This document shows positions 8,487 to 17,568 of a DNA stretch of 64,000 nt, one piece after another. The stretch's first letter is position 1. Every line of letters starts with the position of its first letter. A model generated the notes under the pieces. That model saw nothing but the letters and a program-made list of their open reading frames with translations, was not told where the DNA came from and searched no databases. Origin of the DNA: Mycobacterium celatum (lineage in GTDB: Bacteria; Actinomycetota; Actinomycetes; Mycobacteriales; Mycobacteriaceae); NCBI RefSeq assembly GCF_002101595.1, contig NZ_LQOM01000006.1:34577-98576 (forward strand), given 5' to 3'. Both the position numbers and the translations under genes were made by a program.

Positions 8487-10403
8487 ATGGTTGAGGTCGA
8501 ACGGCACTCCTACGACGTAGTCGTCATCGGTGCCGGCGGCGCGGGGTTGCGTGCGGTCATCGAGGCGCGCGAACGGGGCCTGAAGGTCGCCGTGGTGTGC
8601 AAATCCCTTTTCGGCAAGGCACATACGGTCATGGCCGAAGGTGGCTGCGCGGCGTCGATGGGCAACGCCAACCCGAAAGACAACTGGCAGGTGCATTTCC
8701 GCGACACCATGCGTGGCGGGAAGTTCCTGAACAACTGGCGGATGGCGGAGCTGCACGCCAAGGAGGCCCCGGACCGGGTCTGGGAGCTGGAGACCTACGG
8801 CGCCCTGTTCGACCGCACCAAGGACGGCAAGATCAGCCAGCGCAACTTCGGCGGGCACACCTACGCGCGGCTTGCCCACGTCGGCGACCGCACCGGGCTG
8901 GAGTTGATCCGCACGATGCAGCAGAAGATCGTGTCGCTGCAGCAAGAGGACTACGCCGAACTCGGCGACTACGAGGCGCGGATCAAGGTGTTCGCGGAAT
9001 GCACGATCACCGAACTGCTCAAAGATCAAGACGCCATCGCCGGAGCGTTCGGCTATTGGCGCGAGTCCGGCCGGTTCGTCTTGTTCGAGGCGCCCGCGGT
9101 GGTGATGGCCACCGGCGGGATCGGCAAGTCGTTCAAGGTGACGTCGAACTCCTGGGAGTACACCGGCGACGGGCACGCGCTCGCATTACGGGCCGGCGCG
9201 ACGTTGATCAACATGGAGTTCGTCCAGTTCCACCCGACCGGCATGGTGTGGCCACCCAGCGTGAAGGGAATCCTGGTCACCGAGGGTGTTCGCGGCGACG
9301 GCGGAGTGCTGAAGAATTCCGAGGGCAAGCGGTTCATGTTCGACTACATCCCGCCCGTGTTCAAGGGCCAGTACGCCGAAACCGAACAAGAGGCCGACCA
9401 GTGGCTCAAGGACAACGACTCGGCCCGTCGCACCCCTGACCTGCTGCCCCGCGACGAGGTGGCCCGGGCGATCAACTCCGAGGTCAAAGCGGGCCGCGGC
9501 AGCGCGCACGGCGGGGTCTACCTCGACATCGCCTCACGGCTGACGCCGGCGGAGATCAAGCGGCGGCTGCCGTCGATGTATCACCAGTTCATGGAGCTGG
9601 CGGGTGTCGACATCACCAAGGAGCCGATGGAGGTCGGGCCGACCTGCCACTACGTGATGGGCGGTATCGAAGTCGACCCGGACACCGGCGCGGCCACGGT
9701 CCCCGGCCTGTTTGCCGCCGGCGAGTGCTCCGGCGGGATGCACGGCTCCAACCGGCTGGGCGGCAACTCGCTGTCGGACCTGCTGGTGTTCGGCCGGCGC
9801 GCCGGCCTGGGCGCCGCTGACTACGTCCGCGCCCTGCGCAGCCGCCCGTCCGTCTCGCAAGAGTCCGTCGACGCCGCCGCCAAGCTCGCCCTGGCGCCGT
9901 TCGAGGGACCCAAAGACGGTGGGCCGGCGGAGAATCCGTACAAGCTGCAGATCGACCTGCAGGACACCATGAACGATCTGGTCGGGATCATCCGCAAGGC
10001 CGACGAGATCTCCGAGGCGCTCTCCCGGCTGGAGGAGTTGCGCACGCGGTTCACCAGGATGCAGGTGGAGGGCAACCGCCAATACAACCCCGGCTGGAAC
10101 CTGGCCATCGACCTGCGCAACATGCTGATGGTCAGCGAATGCGTCGCCCGGGCGGCCCTGGAACGCACCGAAAGCCGCGGCGGGCACACCCGCGACGACC
10201 ATCCCGCCATGGAGGCCAACTGGCGCAACACGTTGCTGGTGTGCCGCGCGCAGAATGGCGACTCCGCTATTCCCCACATCAGCGTCAGCCGCGAAGAGCA
10301 GGTCCCGATGCGGCCCGACCTGCTGGAGCTCTTCGAGATCTCCGAGTTGGAGAAGTACTACACCGACGGCGAGCTGGCCGACCATCCCGGACGGAGAAGC
10401 TAA
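8487..10403 (+). CDS. sdhA: Succinate dehydrogenase/fumarate reductase flavoprotein subunit
   Basis: The 638-residue protein starts with the FAD dinucleotide fold VVIGAGGAGLRA. It keeps the region of the covalent-FAD His (KAHTVMAEGGCA), the substrate segment EFVQFHPTGM and the C-terminal NRLGGNSLSDLLVFGRRAG. It oxidises succinate to fumarate. It is the middle gene of the Sdh1 operon, counterpart of Rv0248c. Its TAA directly abuts the ATG of the iron-sulfur subunit. Confidence 0.95.
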   Translation: MVEVERHSYDVVVIGAGGAGLRAVIEARERGLKVAVVCKSLFGKAHTVMAEGGCAASMGNANPKDNWQVHFRDTMRGGKFLNNWRMAELHAKEAPDRVWELETYGALFDRTKDGKISQRNFGGHTYARLAHVGDRTGLELIRTMQQKIVSLQQEDYAELGDYEARIKVFAECTITELLKDQDAIAGAFGYWRESGRFVLFEAPAVVMATGGIGKSFKVTSNSWEYTGDGHALALRAGATLINMEFVQFHPTGMVWPPSVKGILVTEGVRGDGGVLKNSEGKRFMFDYIPPVFKGQYAETEQEADQWLKDNDSARRTPDLLPRDEVARAINSEVKAGRGSAHGGVYLDIASRLTPAEIKRRLPSMYHQFMELAGVDITKEPMEVGPTCHYVMGGIEVDPDTGAATVPGLFAAGECSGGMHGSNRLGGNSLSDLLVFGRRAGLGAADYVRALRSRPSVSQESVDAAAKLALAPFEGPKDGGPAENPYKLQIDLQDTMNDLVGIIRKADEISEALSRLEELRTRFTRMQVEGNRQYNPGWNLAIDLRNMLMVSECVARAALERTESRGGHTRDDHPAMEANWRNTLLVCRAQNGDSAIPHISVSREEQVPMRPDLLELFEISELEKYYTDGELADHPGRRS

Positions 10404-11150
10404 ATGACGTACAACGCCAGCATGCGGGTGTGGCGCGGCGACGACGACGGCGGCGCGCTACAGGACTTCACCGTCGAGGTCAACGAGGGCGAGGTGGTGC
10501 TCGACGTCATCCACCGGCTGCAACAAACCCAGACACCCGACCTTGCGGTGCGCTGGAACTGCAAGGCCGGCAAGTGCGGGTCGTGCTCGGCGGAGATCAA
10601 CGGCCGGCCCCGGTTGATGTGCATGACGCGGATGTCGACGTTCGCCGAGGACGAGGTCGTCACGGTGACGCCGCTGCGGACCTTCCCGGTGATTCGCGAC
10701 CTGGTCACCGACGTGTCGTTCAACTACGAAAAGGCGCGCGAAATCCCGTCGTTCGCTCCGCCCAAGGAGTTGCAGCCCGGCGAATACCGGATGGCGCAGG
10801 TCGACGTGCAGCGCTCGCAGGAATTCCGCAAGTGCATCGAATGCTTCCTGTGCCAAAACGTCTGCCACGTCGTGCGCGACCATGAGGAGAACAAGAAGGC
10901 GTTCGCCGGACCGCGCTTTTTGATGCGGATCGCCGAGTTGGAGATGCATCCGCTGGACACCCTGGACCGGCGCAACCAGGCGCAGGAGGAACACGGCCTG
11001 GGTTACTGCAACATCACCAAGTGTTGCACCGAGGTCTGCCCGGAAAACATCAAGATCACCGACAACGCGCTGATCCCGATGAAGGAACGGGTCGCGGACC
11101 GCAAATACGATCCGGTGGTGTGGCTGGGCAACAAACTGTTTCGCCGCTGA
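10404..11150 (+). CDS. sdhB: Succinate dehydrogenase/fumarate reductase iron-sulfur subunit
   Basis: The 248-residue protein carries three sets of cluster cysteines. CKAGKCGSCS with the later LMC serves the [2Fe-2S] cluster; CIECFLCQNVC and CNITKCCTEVCPE serve the two further clusters. It relays electrons from the flavoprotein to the membrane anchor. ATG 10404 follows the SdhA stop with no gap. It is the counterpart of Rv0247c and the last clear gene of the operon. Confidence 0.95.
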   Translation: MTYNASMRVWRGDDDGGALQDFTVEVNEGEVVLDVIHRLQQTQTPDLAVRWNCKAGKCGSCSAEINGRPRLMCMTRMSTFAEDEVVTVTPLRTFPVIRDLVTDVSFNYEKAREIPSFAPPKELQPGEYRMAQVDVQRSQEFRKCIECFLCQNVCHVVRDHEENKKAFAGPRFLMRIAELEMHPLDTLDRRNQAQEEHGLGYCNITKCCTEVCPENIKITDNALIPMKERVADRKYDPVVWLGNKLFRR

Positions 11151-11191
11151 CGGTTACGTTAGCCCCGGCTGGTTCGGGGTATTCCGTTGCG

Positions 11192-11353
11192 ATGGCCCTC
11201 CGACAATCCCACAGCATCAACGACATTCGAACCGCGATCCGGGAGCTGTCCAGTCGCGCCGAGCTCGCACGCAAAGAGGGGCGACACGAGGCGGCCGACG
11301 AGATCGAGCAGCGCATCCAGGCCTACCGCGACGAACTGGGTCATCGCCCGTAG
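11192..11353 (+). CDS. Small helical protein downstream of sdhB, unknown function
   Basis: This 53-residue ORF starts at ATG 11192, 41 bp after sdhB. The product is charged and predicted helical (IRELSSRAELARKEGRHEAA), without membrane span or cysteine. Codon use is GC-rich at third positions like its neighbours, and it ends 4 bp before the convergent flavin reductase stop. I do not recognise the family. The weak upstream ribosome-binding site and short length keep confidence moderate. Confidence 0.5.
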   Translation: MALRQSHSINDIRTAIRELSSRAELARKEGRHEAADEIEQRIQAYRDELGHRP

Positions 11354-11356
11354 CGG

Positions 11357-11851
<495 letters not shown>

Positions 11852-11876
11852 TCATTCGTGTCGAAGGGTTTTCGCC

Positions 11877-12866
11877 TCACGACCCTACCGAGTAGCCGTG
11901 CGCCGCGGCGACGTCGGGGTGCGCGCGCAGTCTGCTCTTCCAGGCATTACGTCCGTAGACCGCGAAAATCGGGTCCGACGAGTCCGGGCGTCTGCCGCCG
12001 CGTGCCGCCAGGTCCGGCGGCAACGACAAAACGGGCAGCTGCGCGTCGAGCCGCGGGTTGAAGAAGTACGGCACCGAGATCCGGTCGGCCGCCTCGTGGA
12101 GGTTCACGCGGTGCTCGGTGGCGCGCAGATATCCGCCGGTCGCGAGCTCCAACAGCTCGCCGATGTTGACGACGAACGCGCCGTCGCGCGCGGGGACGTC
12201 GATCCAGCCGCCGCGCCGGCCGCGCACCTGCAGTCCGCGGCTGCCCGGCTCGGCGAACAGCAGCGTGAGCACCCCGGCGTCTCGATGCGCGCCCACCCCC
12301 TGCGAGGTCATCGCCCCCGCCGGATAGCGGACGATTTTGATCAGGGTGGCCGGCGTCTCGGCGAACGCCGTGTCGAAAACGTCGGGCGGGCTGCCCAGTG
12401 CGGCCGCCCAATGCCGCAGCAGGGTGCGGGCCACCCGGGAAAGCGCCGCGTCCCACGAGTCGATGAGGCCGGGCAGCCCGGGCAGGCCGGCCGGCCACTG
12501 GTTGGGGCCCTGCAGCCACAGGTAGTCCGGCTGGCCGGTGCCGCCGACGGGTTGGCGCTCCGGCCCGATGTCGATCTGCTCGCGCCAGTCCACCCTGCCG
12601 CCGGTCAGCTCGCCGCCCAGCCTGGTGTAGCCGCGGAAATGCGGACTGCGCACCATCGCGATGGCGTCCTTGTCGGCCTGCGGCAACGCGAACAGCCGCC
12701 GCGCCTCGTCGAGCAGCGACCGGGTCAGCGACTCGGGAACGCCGTGCCCGGTCAGGTAGAAGAAACCGACCTCGTGAGCGGCCTCCCGCAGCTGCTGTCG
12801 CAACCTACTAGGACGGTCGCTGAGGTCGACGACAGGTAGCTCAGTGACGGTTGCCACAGATCTCAC
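11877..12866 (-). CDS. 2-oxoglutarate-Fe(II) oxygenase, isopenicillin-N-synthase-like family
   Basis: The 329-residue protein has an N-terminal DIOX_N region (ELPVVDLSDRP, VGFFYLTGHGVPESL). The double-stranded beta-helix core carries the iron triad in GAHRDAG (His, Asp) and ATEHRVN (His), and RISVPYFFNP holds the 2-oxoglutarate-binding Arg and Ser. Enzymes of this fold hydroxylate or desaturate small molecules; the substrate is unknown. The GTG at 12866 is assumed; a few downstream GTG codons are alternatives. It diverges from fadE5 across a 202-bp region. Confidence 0.85.
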   Translation of the reverse strand: MRSVATVTELPVVDLSDRPSRLRQQLREAAHEVGFFYLTGHGVPESLTRSLLDEARRLFALPQADKDAIAMVRSPHFRGYTRLGGELTGGRVDWREQIDIGPERQPVGGTGQPDYLWLQGPNQWPAGLPGLPGLIDSWDAALSRVARTLLRHWAAALGSPPDVFDTAFAETPATLIKIVRYPAGAMTSQGVGAHRDAGVLTLLFAEPGSRGLQVRGRRGGWIDVPARDGAFVVNIGELLELATGGYLRATEHRVNLHEAADRISVPYFFNPRLDAQLPVLSLPPDLAARGGRRPDSSDPIFAVYGRNAWKSRLRAHPDVAAAHGYSVGS

Positions 12867-12921
12867 GTGTCCATCATCGTTGCAGGTGAGCAGGGCCGCC
12901 AGGGTAGCAATCGGGCGGGTC

Positions 12922-13025
12922 CCAACCGGTTGGTTGCTTAGCCGATGAAATTTAGCTCACACCCGCTTGCGTTGAAGTTACTGACCCGTTAAGTTTAGCC
13001 GTGTTACTGGTGGGTAACTTAGCCG
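12922..13025. promoter_or_regulatory. fadE5 upstream region with TTAC-N6-GTAA dyad, a 12-bp palindrome and TTAGCCG repeats
   Basis: TTAC-TGGTGG-GTAA lies at 13004-13017 and extends to GTTAC/GTAAC. A related imperfect copy, TTAC-TGACCC-GTTA, lies at 12978-12991. CCAACCGGTTGG at 12922-12933 is a perfect palindrome. TTAGCCG occurs at 12938, 12995 and 13019. The same TTAC-N6-GTAA arrangement occurs between fadA2 and fabG4 and, with one mismatch, upstream of the tetR gene at 20481. A role as TetR operator is inferred. Confidence 0.5.
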
Positions 13026-13068
13026 TAGTACCCAACCAACAGGTGGCATTCTCATCGAGGAGGAGCAC

Positions 13069-14904
13069 GTGAGCCACTACAAGAGCAACGTCCGCGACCA
13101 GGTATTCAACCTCTTCGAGGTCTTCGGCGTGGACAAGGCATTCGGCGAGGGCAGCTTCAGCGATCTCGACGTCGACACGGCGCGGGAGATGCTGGGCGAG
13201 ATCAGCCGACTGGCCGAAGGCCCGGTTGCCGAGTCGTTCGTCGAGGGCGACCGCAACCCGCCGACCTTCGACCCGGAAACGCACGCGGTGACGTTGCCCG
13301 AGTCCTTCAAGCAATCCGTCCGCGCGGTTCTCGACGGCGGTTGGGACAAGGTCGGCATCGACGAGGCTCTGGGTGGCATGCCCGCGCCCCGGGCGTTGGT
13401 GTGGGCATTGCACGAGCACCTCCTGGGCGCCAACCCGGCGGTGTGGATGTACGGCGGCGGCGCAGGCTTCGCCAACATCCTCTACCACCTGGGTACCGAG
13501 GAGCAGAAGAAGTGGGCCGTGCTGGCCGCCGAGCGTGGTTGGGGCTCGACGATGGTGCTCACCGAGCCGGACGCCGGTTCGGATGTGGGCGCCGCCCGCA
13601 CCAAGGCTGTGCAGCAGGACGACGGGTCCTGGCACATCGACGGTGTCAAGCGGTTCATCACCTCCGCGGACTCCGGCGACCTGTTCGAAAACATCTTCCA
13701 CCTGGTACTGGCTCGCCCCGAGGGCGCCGGCCCGGGCACCAAGGGTCTGTCGCTGTTCTTCGTGCCGAAGTTCCACTTCGACCCCGAGACCGGCGAGCTG
13801 GGCGAGCGCAACGGCGTGTTCGTGACCAACGTCGAGCACAAGATGGGCCTGAAGGTCTCCGCCACCTGTGAGCTTTCCTTCGGCCAGCACGGCGTACCGG
13901 CCAAGGGCTGGCTGGTCGGCGACGTGCACAACGGCATCGCGCAGATGTTCGAGGTCATCGAGCAGGCCCGGATGATGGTCGGCACCAAGGCGATCGCCAC
14001 GCTGTCCACCGGCTACCTCAACGCGCTGGACTACGCCAAGGAGCGTGTGCAGGGCGCCGACATGACGCAGATGACCGACAAGACCGCGCCGCGGGTGACG
14101 ATCACCCACCACCCCGACGTGCGCCGCTCGCTGATGACCCAGAAGGCCTACGCCGAGGGGCTGCGGGCGCTGTACCTCTACACCGCGACCTACCAGGACG
14201 CCGAGGTCGCCAAAGCGGTGCACGGCGTGGACGCCGATCTGGCGGTCAAGGTCAACGACCTGATGCTGCCGGTGGTCAAGGGCGTCGGCTCCGAGCAGGC
14301 CTACGCCAAGCTCACCGAGAGCCTGCAGACGCTGGGTGGCTCCGGCTTCCTGCAGGACTACCCGATCGAGCAGTACATCCGCGACTCGAAGATCGACTCG
14401 CTCTACGAGGGCACCACGGCCATCCAGGCGCAGGACTTCTTCTTCCGCAAGATCGTCCGCGACAAGGGTGTGGCGCTGGCCCACGTGTCGAGCCAGATCG
14501 AGGAGTTCGTCAAGAACGAGGGCGGCAACGGCCGGCTGAAGGCCGAACGGGCGCTGCTGGCCACCGCCCTGGCCGACGTCCAGGCAATGGCAGCGTCGCT
14601 GACCGGCTACCTGATGGCGGCCCAGGAGGACATCTCCAGCGTCTACAAGGTGGGCCTGGGTTCGGTGCGCTTCCTGATGGCCGTCGGCGACCTGGTGATC
14701 GGCTGGTTGCTGCAGCGTCAGGCCGCGGTGGCCGTCGAGGCGCTGGACGCCGGCGCCAGCGACGCCGACCGGGCGTTCTACGAGGGCAAGATCGCGGTGG
14801 CGTCGTTCTTCGCGAAGAACTTCCTGCCGCTGCTGACCAGCACCCGGACGGTTCTGGAGAACCTCGACAACGACGTCATGGAGCTTGACGAGGCAGCCTT
14901 CTAA
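13069..14904 (+). CDS. fadE5: Acyl-CoA dehydrogenase FadE5
   Basis: The 611-residue protein belongs to the long ACAD class with a C-terminal extension. Conserved parts are the flavin/substrate segment [23 protein letters not shown], and the catalytic-base region [15 protein letters not shown]. FadE5 oxidises fatty acyl-CoA to enoyl-CoA in the first beta-oxidation step and is co-located with fadA2 and fabG4 as in M. tuberculosis (Rv0244c). GTG 13069 follows GAGGAGGAGCAC, a strong ribosome-binding site. A perfect hairpin follows the stop. Confidence 0.95.
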   Translation: MSHYKSNVRDQVFNLFEVFGVDKAFGEGSFSDLDVDTAREMLGEISRLAEGPVAESFVEGDRNPPTFDPETHAVTLPESFKQSVRAVLDGGWDKVGIDEALGGMPAPRALVWALHEHLLGANPAVWMYGGGAGFANILYHLGTEEQKKWAVLAAERGWGSTMVLTEPDAGSDVGAARTKAVQQDDGSWHIDGVKRFITSADSGDLFENIFHLVLARPEGAGPGTKGLSLFFVPKFHFDPETGELGERNGVFVTNVEHKMGLKVSATCELSFGQHGVPAKGWLVGDVHNGIAQMFEVIEQARMMVGTKAIATLSTGYLNALDYAKERVQGADMTQMTDKTAPRVTITHHPDVRRSLMTQKAYAEGLRALYLYTATYQDAEVAKAVHGVDADLAVKVNDLMLPVVKGVGSEQAYAKLTESLQTLGGSGFLQDYPIEQYIRDSKIDSLYEGTTAIQAQDFFFRKIVRDKGVALAHVSSQIEEFVKNEGGNGRLKAERALLATALADVQAMAASLTGYLMAAQEDISSVYKVGLGSVRFLMAVGDLVIGWLLQRQAAVAVEALDAGASDADRAFYEGKIAVASFFAKNFLPLLTSTRTVLENLDNDVMELDEAAF

Positions 14905-14914
14905 GCCTGCCGAC

Positions 14915-14964
14915 CAGACGTAAAGGTCCCCGCACGCACGGCGTGTCGGGGACCTTTACGTCTG
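14915..14964. terminator. Perfect 18-bp hairpin between fadE5 and the LLM oxidoreductase
   Basis: Arms 14915-14932 and 14947-14964 are perfectly complementary around the 14-base loop CACGCACGGCGTGT. The right arm contains the stop codon of the convergent LLM gene. There is no U-tract. Loop and arm sequence (CAGACG...CCCCG) recur at 6344-6397, which marks a shared terminator family. Confidence 0.8.
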
Positions 14965-15879
14965 CTGGCGCAACAACGCGCGGGTGCGGGCGCGAACGTC
15001 GGCGGAGCGGTCGAACACGACGCCGACGAACTCGTCGACGCCCGCGGCGCGCAGGCTCTCCAGGCGCTCGGTCACCGACGCCTCGTCGCCGAGGATCACG
15101 GCATCTTCCGGGCCGGCGTAACCCTCCCTGTCGAGCATCGCGCGGTACGACGGCAGTTGGCCGTACATCGCGAACTGCTCGGCGGCCTGTGCCCGGGCGG
15201 CGGCGACGTCGTCGGTCACGCTCACCGGTAGCGCGGCGACCACCCGCGCCGAGCCGTCGGGGCGCCCGGCCTCGGCGGCGGCCTGCCGCAGTGTCGGCCC
15301 GATGTGCTCGGCCAGCGTCTTGGGGCCGGTCATCCAGGTCACCGTGCCTGCGGTGCGCCGGCCCGCCAGCCGCAACAGCTGCGGACCCAGCGCGGCGATG
15401 TACACATCGGGCGCCTTGGCTCCCGGAATCTGCAGCGCGCCGCGCGTGGTGATGGTCTCGCCGACCGCATCGGCCTTCTGCCCCGACAACAACGGCTGCA
15501 GGCCGTCGAGATATTCGCGCAGCCGCCGAACGGGTTTGTCCCAGGGGATGCCCCACATGCCTTCGGTGACGGCCTGGTGCGTCATCCCCAGACCGAGGAT
15601 GAAGCGGCCGCCGCTGATAAGGCTCAGCGTTAATGCGCGCTGCGCGAGCAGCATCGGATGCTGGTTTTGGATCGGTATCACGCCGGTGCCGACCTCGATG
15701 CGGTCGACTTCACGCAGCGCCACGGCCAACACGGTGAGCAAATCCGCCTCGTAGGGCATCTGCGTCATCCAGACCCGGCGGAAGCCCTCGTCGCGCAAGT
15801 TGGCGAGGTTCTCCACGGTCGCGTCGACGGGAGAGCGGCCGTCGGTGTCGCTCAACGAACCAAGAATGCTGATCTGCAC
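14956..15879 (-). CDS. LLM-class F420-dependent oxidoreductase
   Basis: The 307-residue protein has the luciferase-like TIM barrel. Family segments include RRVWMTQMPYEADLLT, VGTGVIPIQNQHPM, GGRFILGLGMTHQ and the C-terminal VILGDEASVTERLESLRAAGVDEF. Mycobacterial members of this type usually use reduced F420. The substrate is unknown. ATG 15879 gives the usual N-terminal MQISILGSL strand. The gene ends inside the terminator hairpin shared with fadE5. Confidence 0.85.
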   Translation of the reverse strand: MQISILGSLSDTDGRSPVDATVENLANLRDEGFRRVWMTQMPYEADLLTVLAVALREVDRIEVGTGVIPIQNQHPMLLAQRALTLSLISGGRFILGLGMTHQAVTEGMWGIPWDKPVRRLREYLDGLQPLLSGQKADAVGETITTRGALQIPGAKAPDVYIAALGPQLLRLAGRRTAGTVTWMTGPKTLAEHIGPTLRQAAAEAGRPDGSARVVAALPVSVTDDVAAARAQAAEQFAMYGQLPSYRAMLDREGYAGPEDAVILGDEASVTERLESLRAAGVDEFVGVVFDRSADVRARTRALLRQQT

Positions 15880-15910
15880 GACTCATCGTAACGACGTCAG
15901 ACCGACAAAA

Positions 15911-15951
15911 AGGGGCCGCCGCTGGATCCCCTCTTTTCAGCGGCGGCCCCT
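15911..15951 (-). terminator. Intrinsic terminator downstream of fadA2
   Basis: A perfect 14-bp GC-rich stem (15911-15924 with 15938-15951) with a 13-base loop is followed, reading the minus strand, by TTTTTGTC. This is a classical U-tract terminator oriented to stop fadA2 transcription before the LLM gene. Confidence 0.75.
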
Positions 15952-16006
15952 AAATCCAGGGATGCCCCGCGCTGCCATCGGGTCGGGGGTCGGACGACAA
16001 CACGGA

Positions 16007-16028
16007 GCTATCCGGTCTATCGGATAGC
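16007..16028. other. 8-bp inverted repeat between fadA2 and the LLM gene
   Basis: GCTATCCG at 16007-16014 and CGGATAGC at 16021-16028 flank the 6-base spacer GTCTAT. It lies downstream of fadA2 and may be an extra hairpin in its 3' region, or an operator in the upstream region of the LLM gene 128 bp away. Confidence 0.4.
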
Positions 16029-16064
16029 CGTGGCGTCCCGTTACTAAACTTTTCGGCGGAATTT

Positions 16065-16091
16065 TTTTCCGCTGTTTCCGCCGTTTCCGCT
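16065..16091. repeat. Three 9-bp tandem units just after the fadA2 stop
   Basis: Three consecutive imperfect 9-bp units (TTTTCCGCT, GTTTCCGCC, GTTTCCGCT on the plus strand) lie 11 bp beyond the fadA2 stop. Read on the minus strand they are GCGGAAA-type repeats. They could pair with the nearby GGCGGAA, but no function is evident. Confidence 0.4.
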
Positions 16092-16101
16092 GGGTAGCGG
16101 C

Positions 16102-17439
16102 TCAGGCTTCGAGGATTGCGGCCACGCCCTGACCGCCCGCCGCGCAGATCGAAATCAGTGCGCGCAGCGGCTTGCCGCCGGCCCCTTTCTGCTCTGCTTT
16201 CTTCTCGGCCAGCTGCTTGGCGGTCTGCGCCAGGATCCGCCCACCGGTGGCGGCGAACGGGTGGCCGGCGGCCAGCGACGAGCCGTTGACGTTCAGCTTG
16301 GACCGATCGATCGGCCCCAGCGCGGCGTCCAGGCCCAGCCGTTCCTTGCAGTATTCCTCGGACTCCCAGGACTGCAGGTGCGCCAGCACCACCGAGGCGA
16401 ACGCCTCGTGGATCTCGTAGAAGTCAAAGTCCTGCAGGCTCAACCCATTTCGGGCCAGCAGCCGCGGCACCGCATACGTCGGCGCCATCAGCAGCCCGTC
16501 GGCGCCGCTGACGTAGTCCACTGCCGCGGTCTCGGCGTCGACGAAATAGGCCAGCGGGGTCAGCGAGTGCTCCGCTGCCCACTCTTCGCTGGCCAGCAAC
16601 GCCACCGAGGCGCCGTCTGTCAGCGGTGTCGAGTTGCCGGCCGTCATCGTGGCGTCGCCGGCTTTGACCCCGAACACTGGCTTGAGCTTGGCCAGCTTCT
16701 CCACCGACGCGTCGGGCCGCAGGTTGTCGTCGCGATAGAGCCCCAGGAACGGCGTGACGAGGTCGTCGAAGAAACCCCGGTCGTAGGCGGCGGCCATGTT
16801 TTGGTGGCTGGCGGCGGCCAGCTCGTCCTGGGCGATCCGGGTGATGCCCAACTGCTTGGTGGTGATGGCCTGGTGCTCGCCCATCGACAGCCCGGTGCGC
16901 GGCTCGCTGTTCACCGGGATCTCCACCCCGAGGCTGGCGGGCAGCTTGCCCACCAGCTTCAGCCGCTCGACGTTGGTCTTGGCCCGGCGCAGTCCCAGCA
17001 GCGTGCGTCGCAGGTCGTCACCGAACCCGATCGGCGCATCTGAGGTGGTGTCGACCCCGCCGGCGGCGGCAACCTCATAGCGACCGGCGGCAACGCCGTC
17101 GGCCGCGGCGACGGCGGCCTGCAGCCCCGTTCCGCAGGCCTGCTGGATGTCGAATGCCGGCGTGTAGGACGACAGCTTCGACCCGAGCACGCATTCGCGC
17201 ATGAGGTTGAAGTCGCGGCTGTGCTTGAGCACCGCGCCGCCGATCACCGCGCCGAGCCGTTCGCCGGCCAGACCGAACCGGTCGACCAGGCCGCCCAGAG
17301 CCGCGGTGAACATGTCCTGGTTGGACGCCTCGGCGTAGGCGCGGTCCGACCGCGCAAACGGGATGCGGTTGCCGCCCAATACGGCGACGCGCCGCCGGGT
17401 GCCGGTCGTGGAACTTGCAGAAGAATTGTTAGGAGCCAC
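16102..17439 (-). CDS. fadA2: Acetyl-CoA acetyltransferase (thiolase) FadA2
   Basis: The 445-residue thiolase has the acyl-accepting Cys in DIQQACGTGLQA, the His of NVNGSSLAAGHPFAATGGR and the C-terminal catalytic Cys in ISICAAGGQGVA. It cleaves 3-ketoacyl-CoA (or condenses acetyl-CoA), the last step of beta-oxidation. GTG 17439 is preceded by GGAGATAAGC. It is divergent from fabG4 and matches Rv0243. Confidence 0.95.
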   Translation of the reverse strand: MAPNNSSASSTTGTRRRVAVLGGNRIPFARSDRAYAEASNQDMFTAALGGLVDRFGLAGERLGAVIGGAVLKHSRDFNLMRECVLGSKLSSYTPAFDIQQACGTGLQAAVAAADGVAAGRYEVAAAGGVDTTSDAPIGFGDDLRRTLLGLRRAKTNVERLKLVGKLPASLGVEIPVNSEPRTGLSMGEHQAITTKQLGITRIAQDELAAASHQNMAAAYDRGFFDDLVTPFLGLYRDDNLRPDASVEKLAKLKPVFGVKAGDATMTAGNSTPLTDGASVALLASEEWAAEHSLTPLAYFVDAETAAVDYVSGADGLLMAPTYAVPRLLARNGLSLQDFDFYEIHEAFASVVLAHLQSWESEEYCKERLGLDAALGPIDRSKLNVNGSSLAAGHPFAATGGRILAQTAKQLAEKKAEQKGAGGKPLRALISICAAGGQGVAAILEA

Positions 17440-17495
17440 GCTTATCTCCGTCAGTTGGGGGTTATTCGCGGTTGAGGGTCATACTACCCACTGTT

Positions 17496-17511
17496 CTTAC
17501 TCTGGAGTAAG
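17496..17511. promoter_or_regulatory. 16-bp dyad CTTACTC-TG-GAGTAAG between fadA2 and fabG4
   Basis: The arms are perfectly complementary (7-2-7) and contain TTAC-TCTGGA-GTAA. It lies 57 bp upstream of fadA2 and 58 bp upstream of fabG4, at the centre of the divergent promoter. Fourteen of its 16 positions match the site upstream of the tetR gene at 20511-20526. I infer an operator for that TetR. Confidence 0.55.
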
Positions 17512-17568
17512 TTCGGTCTTCGATACGGTTGTCGATAGACGGCACGCTCGACATGGAAGGCAACATCA

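Noticed and set aside
7860..9176. 438-codon open frame opposite the sdh genes
   Set aside because: Antisense to the Sdh anchor and SdhA, both with clear family motifs; shadow frame.
12952..14484. 510-codon open frame on the minus strand opposite fadE5
   Set aside because: It mirrors the codon periodicity of fadE5; the composition is low-complexity and there is no ribosome-binding site.
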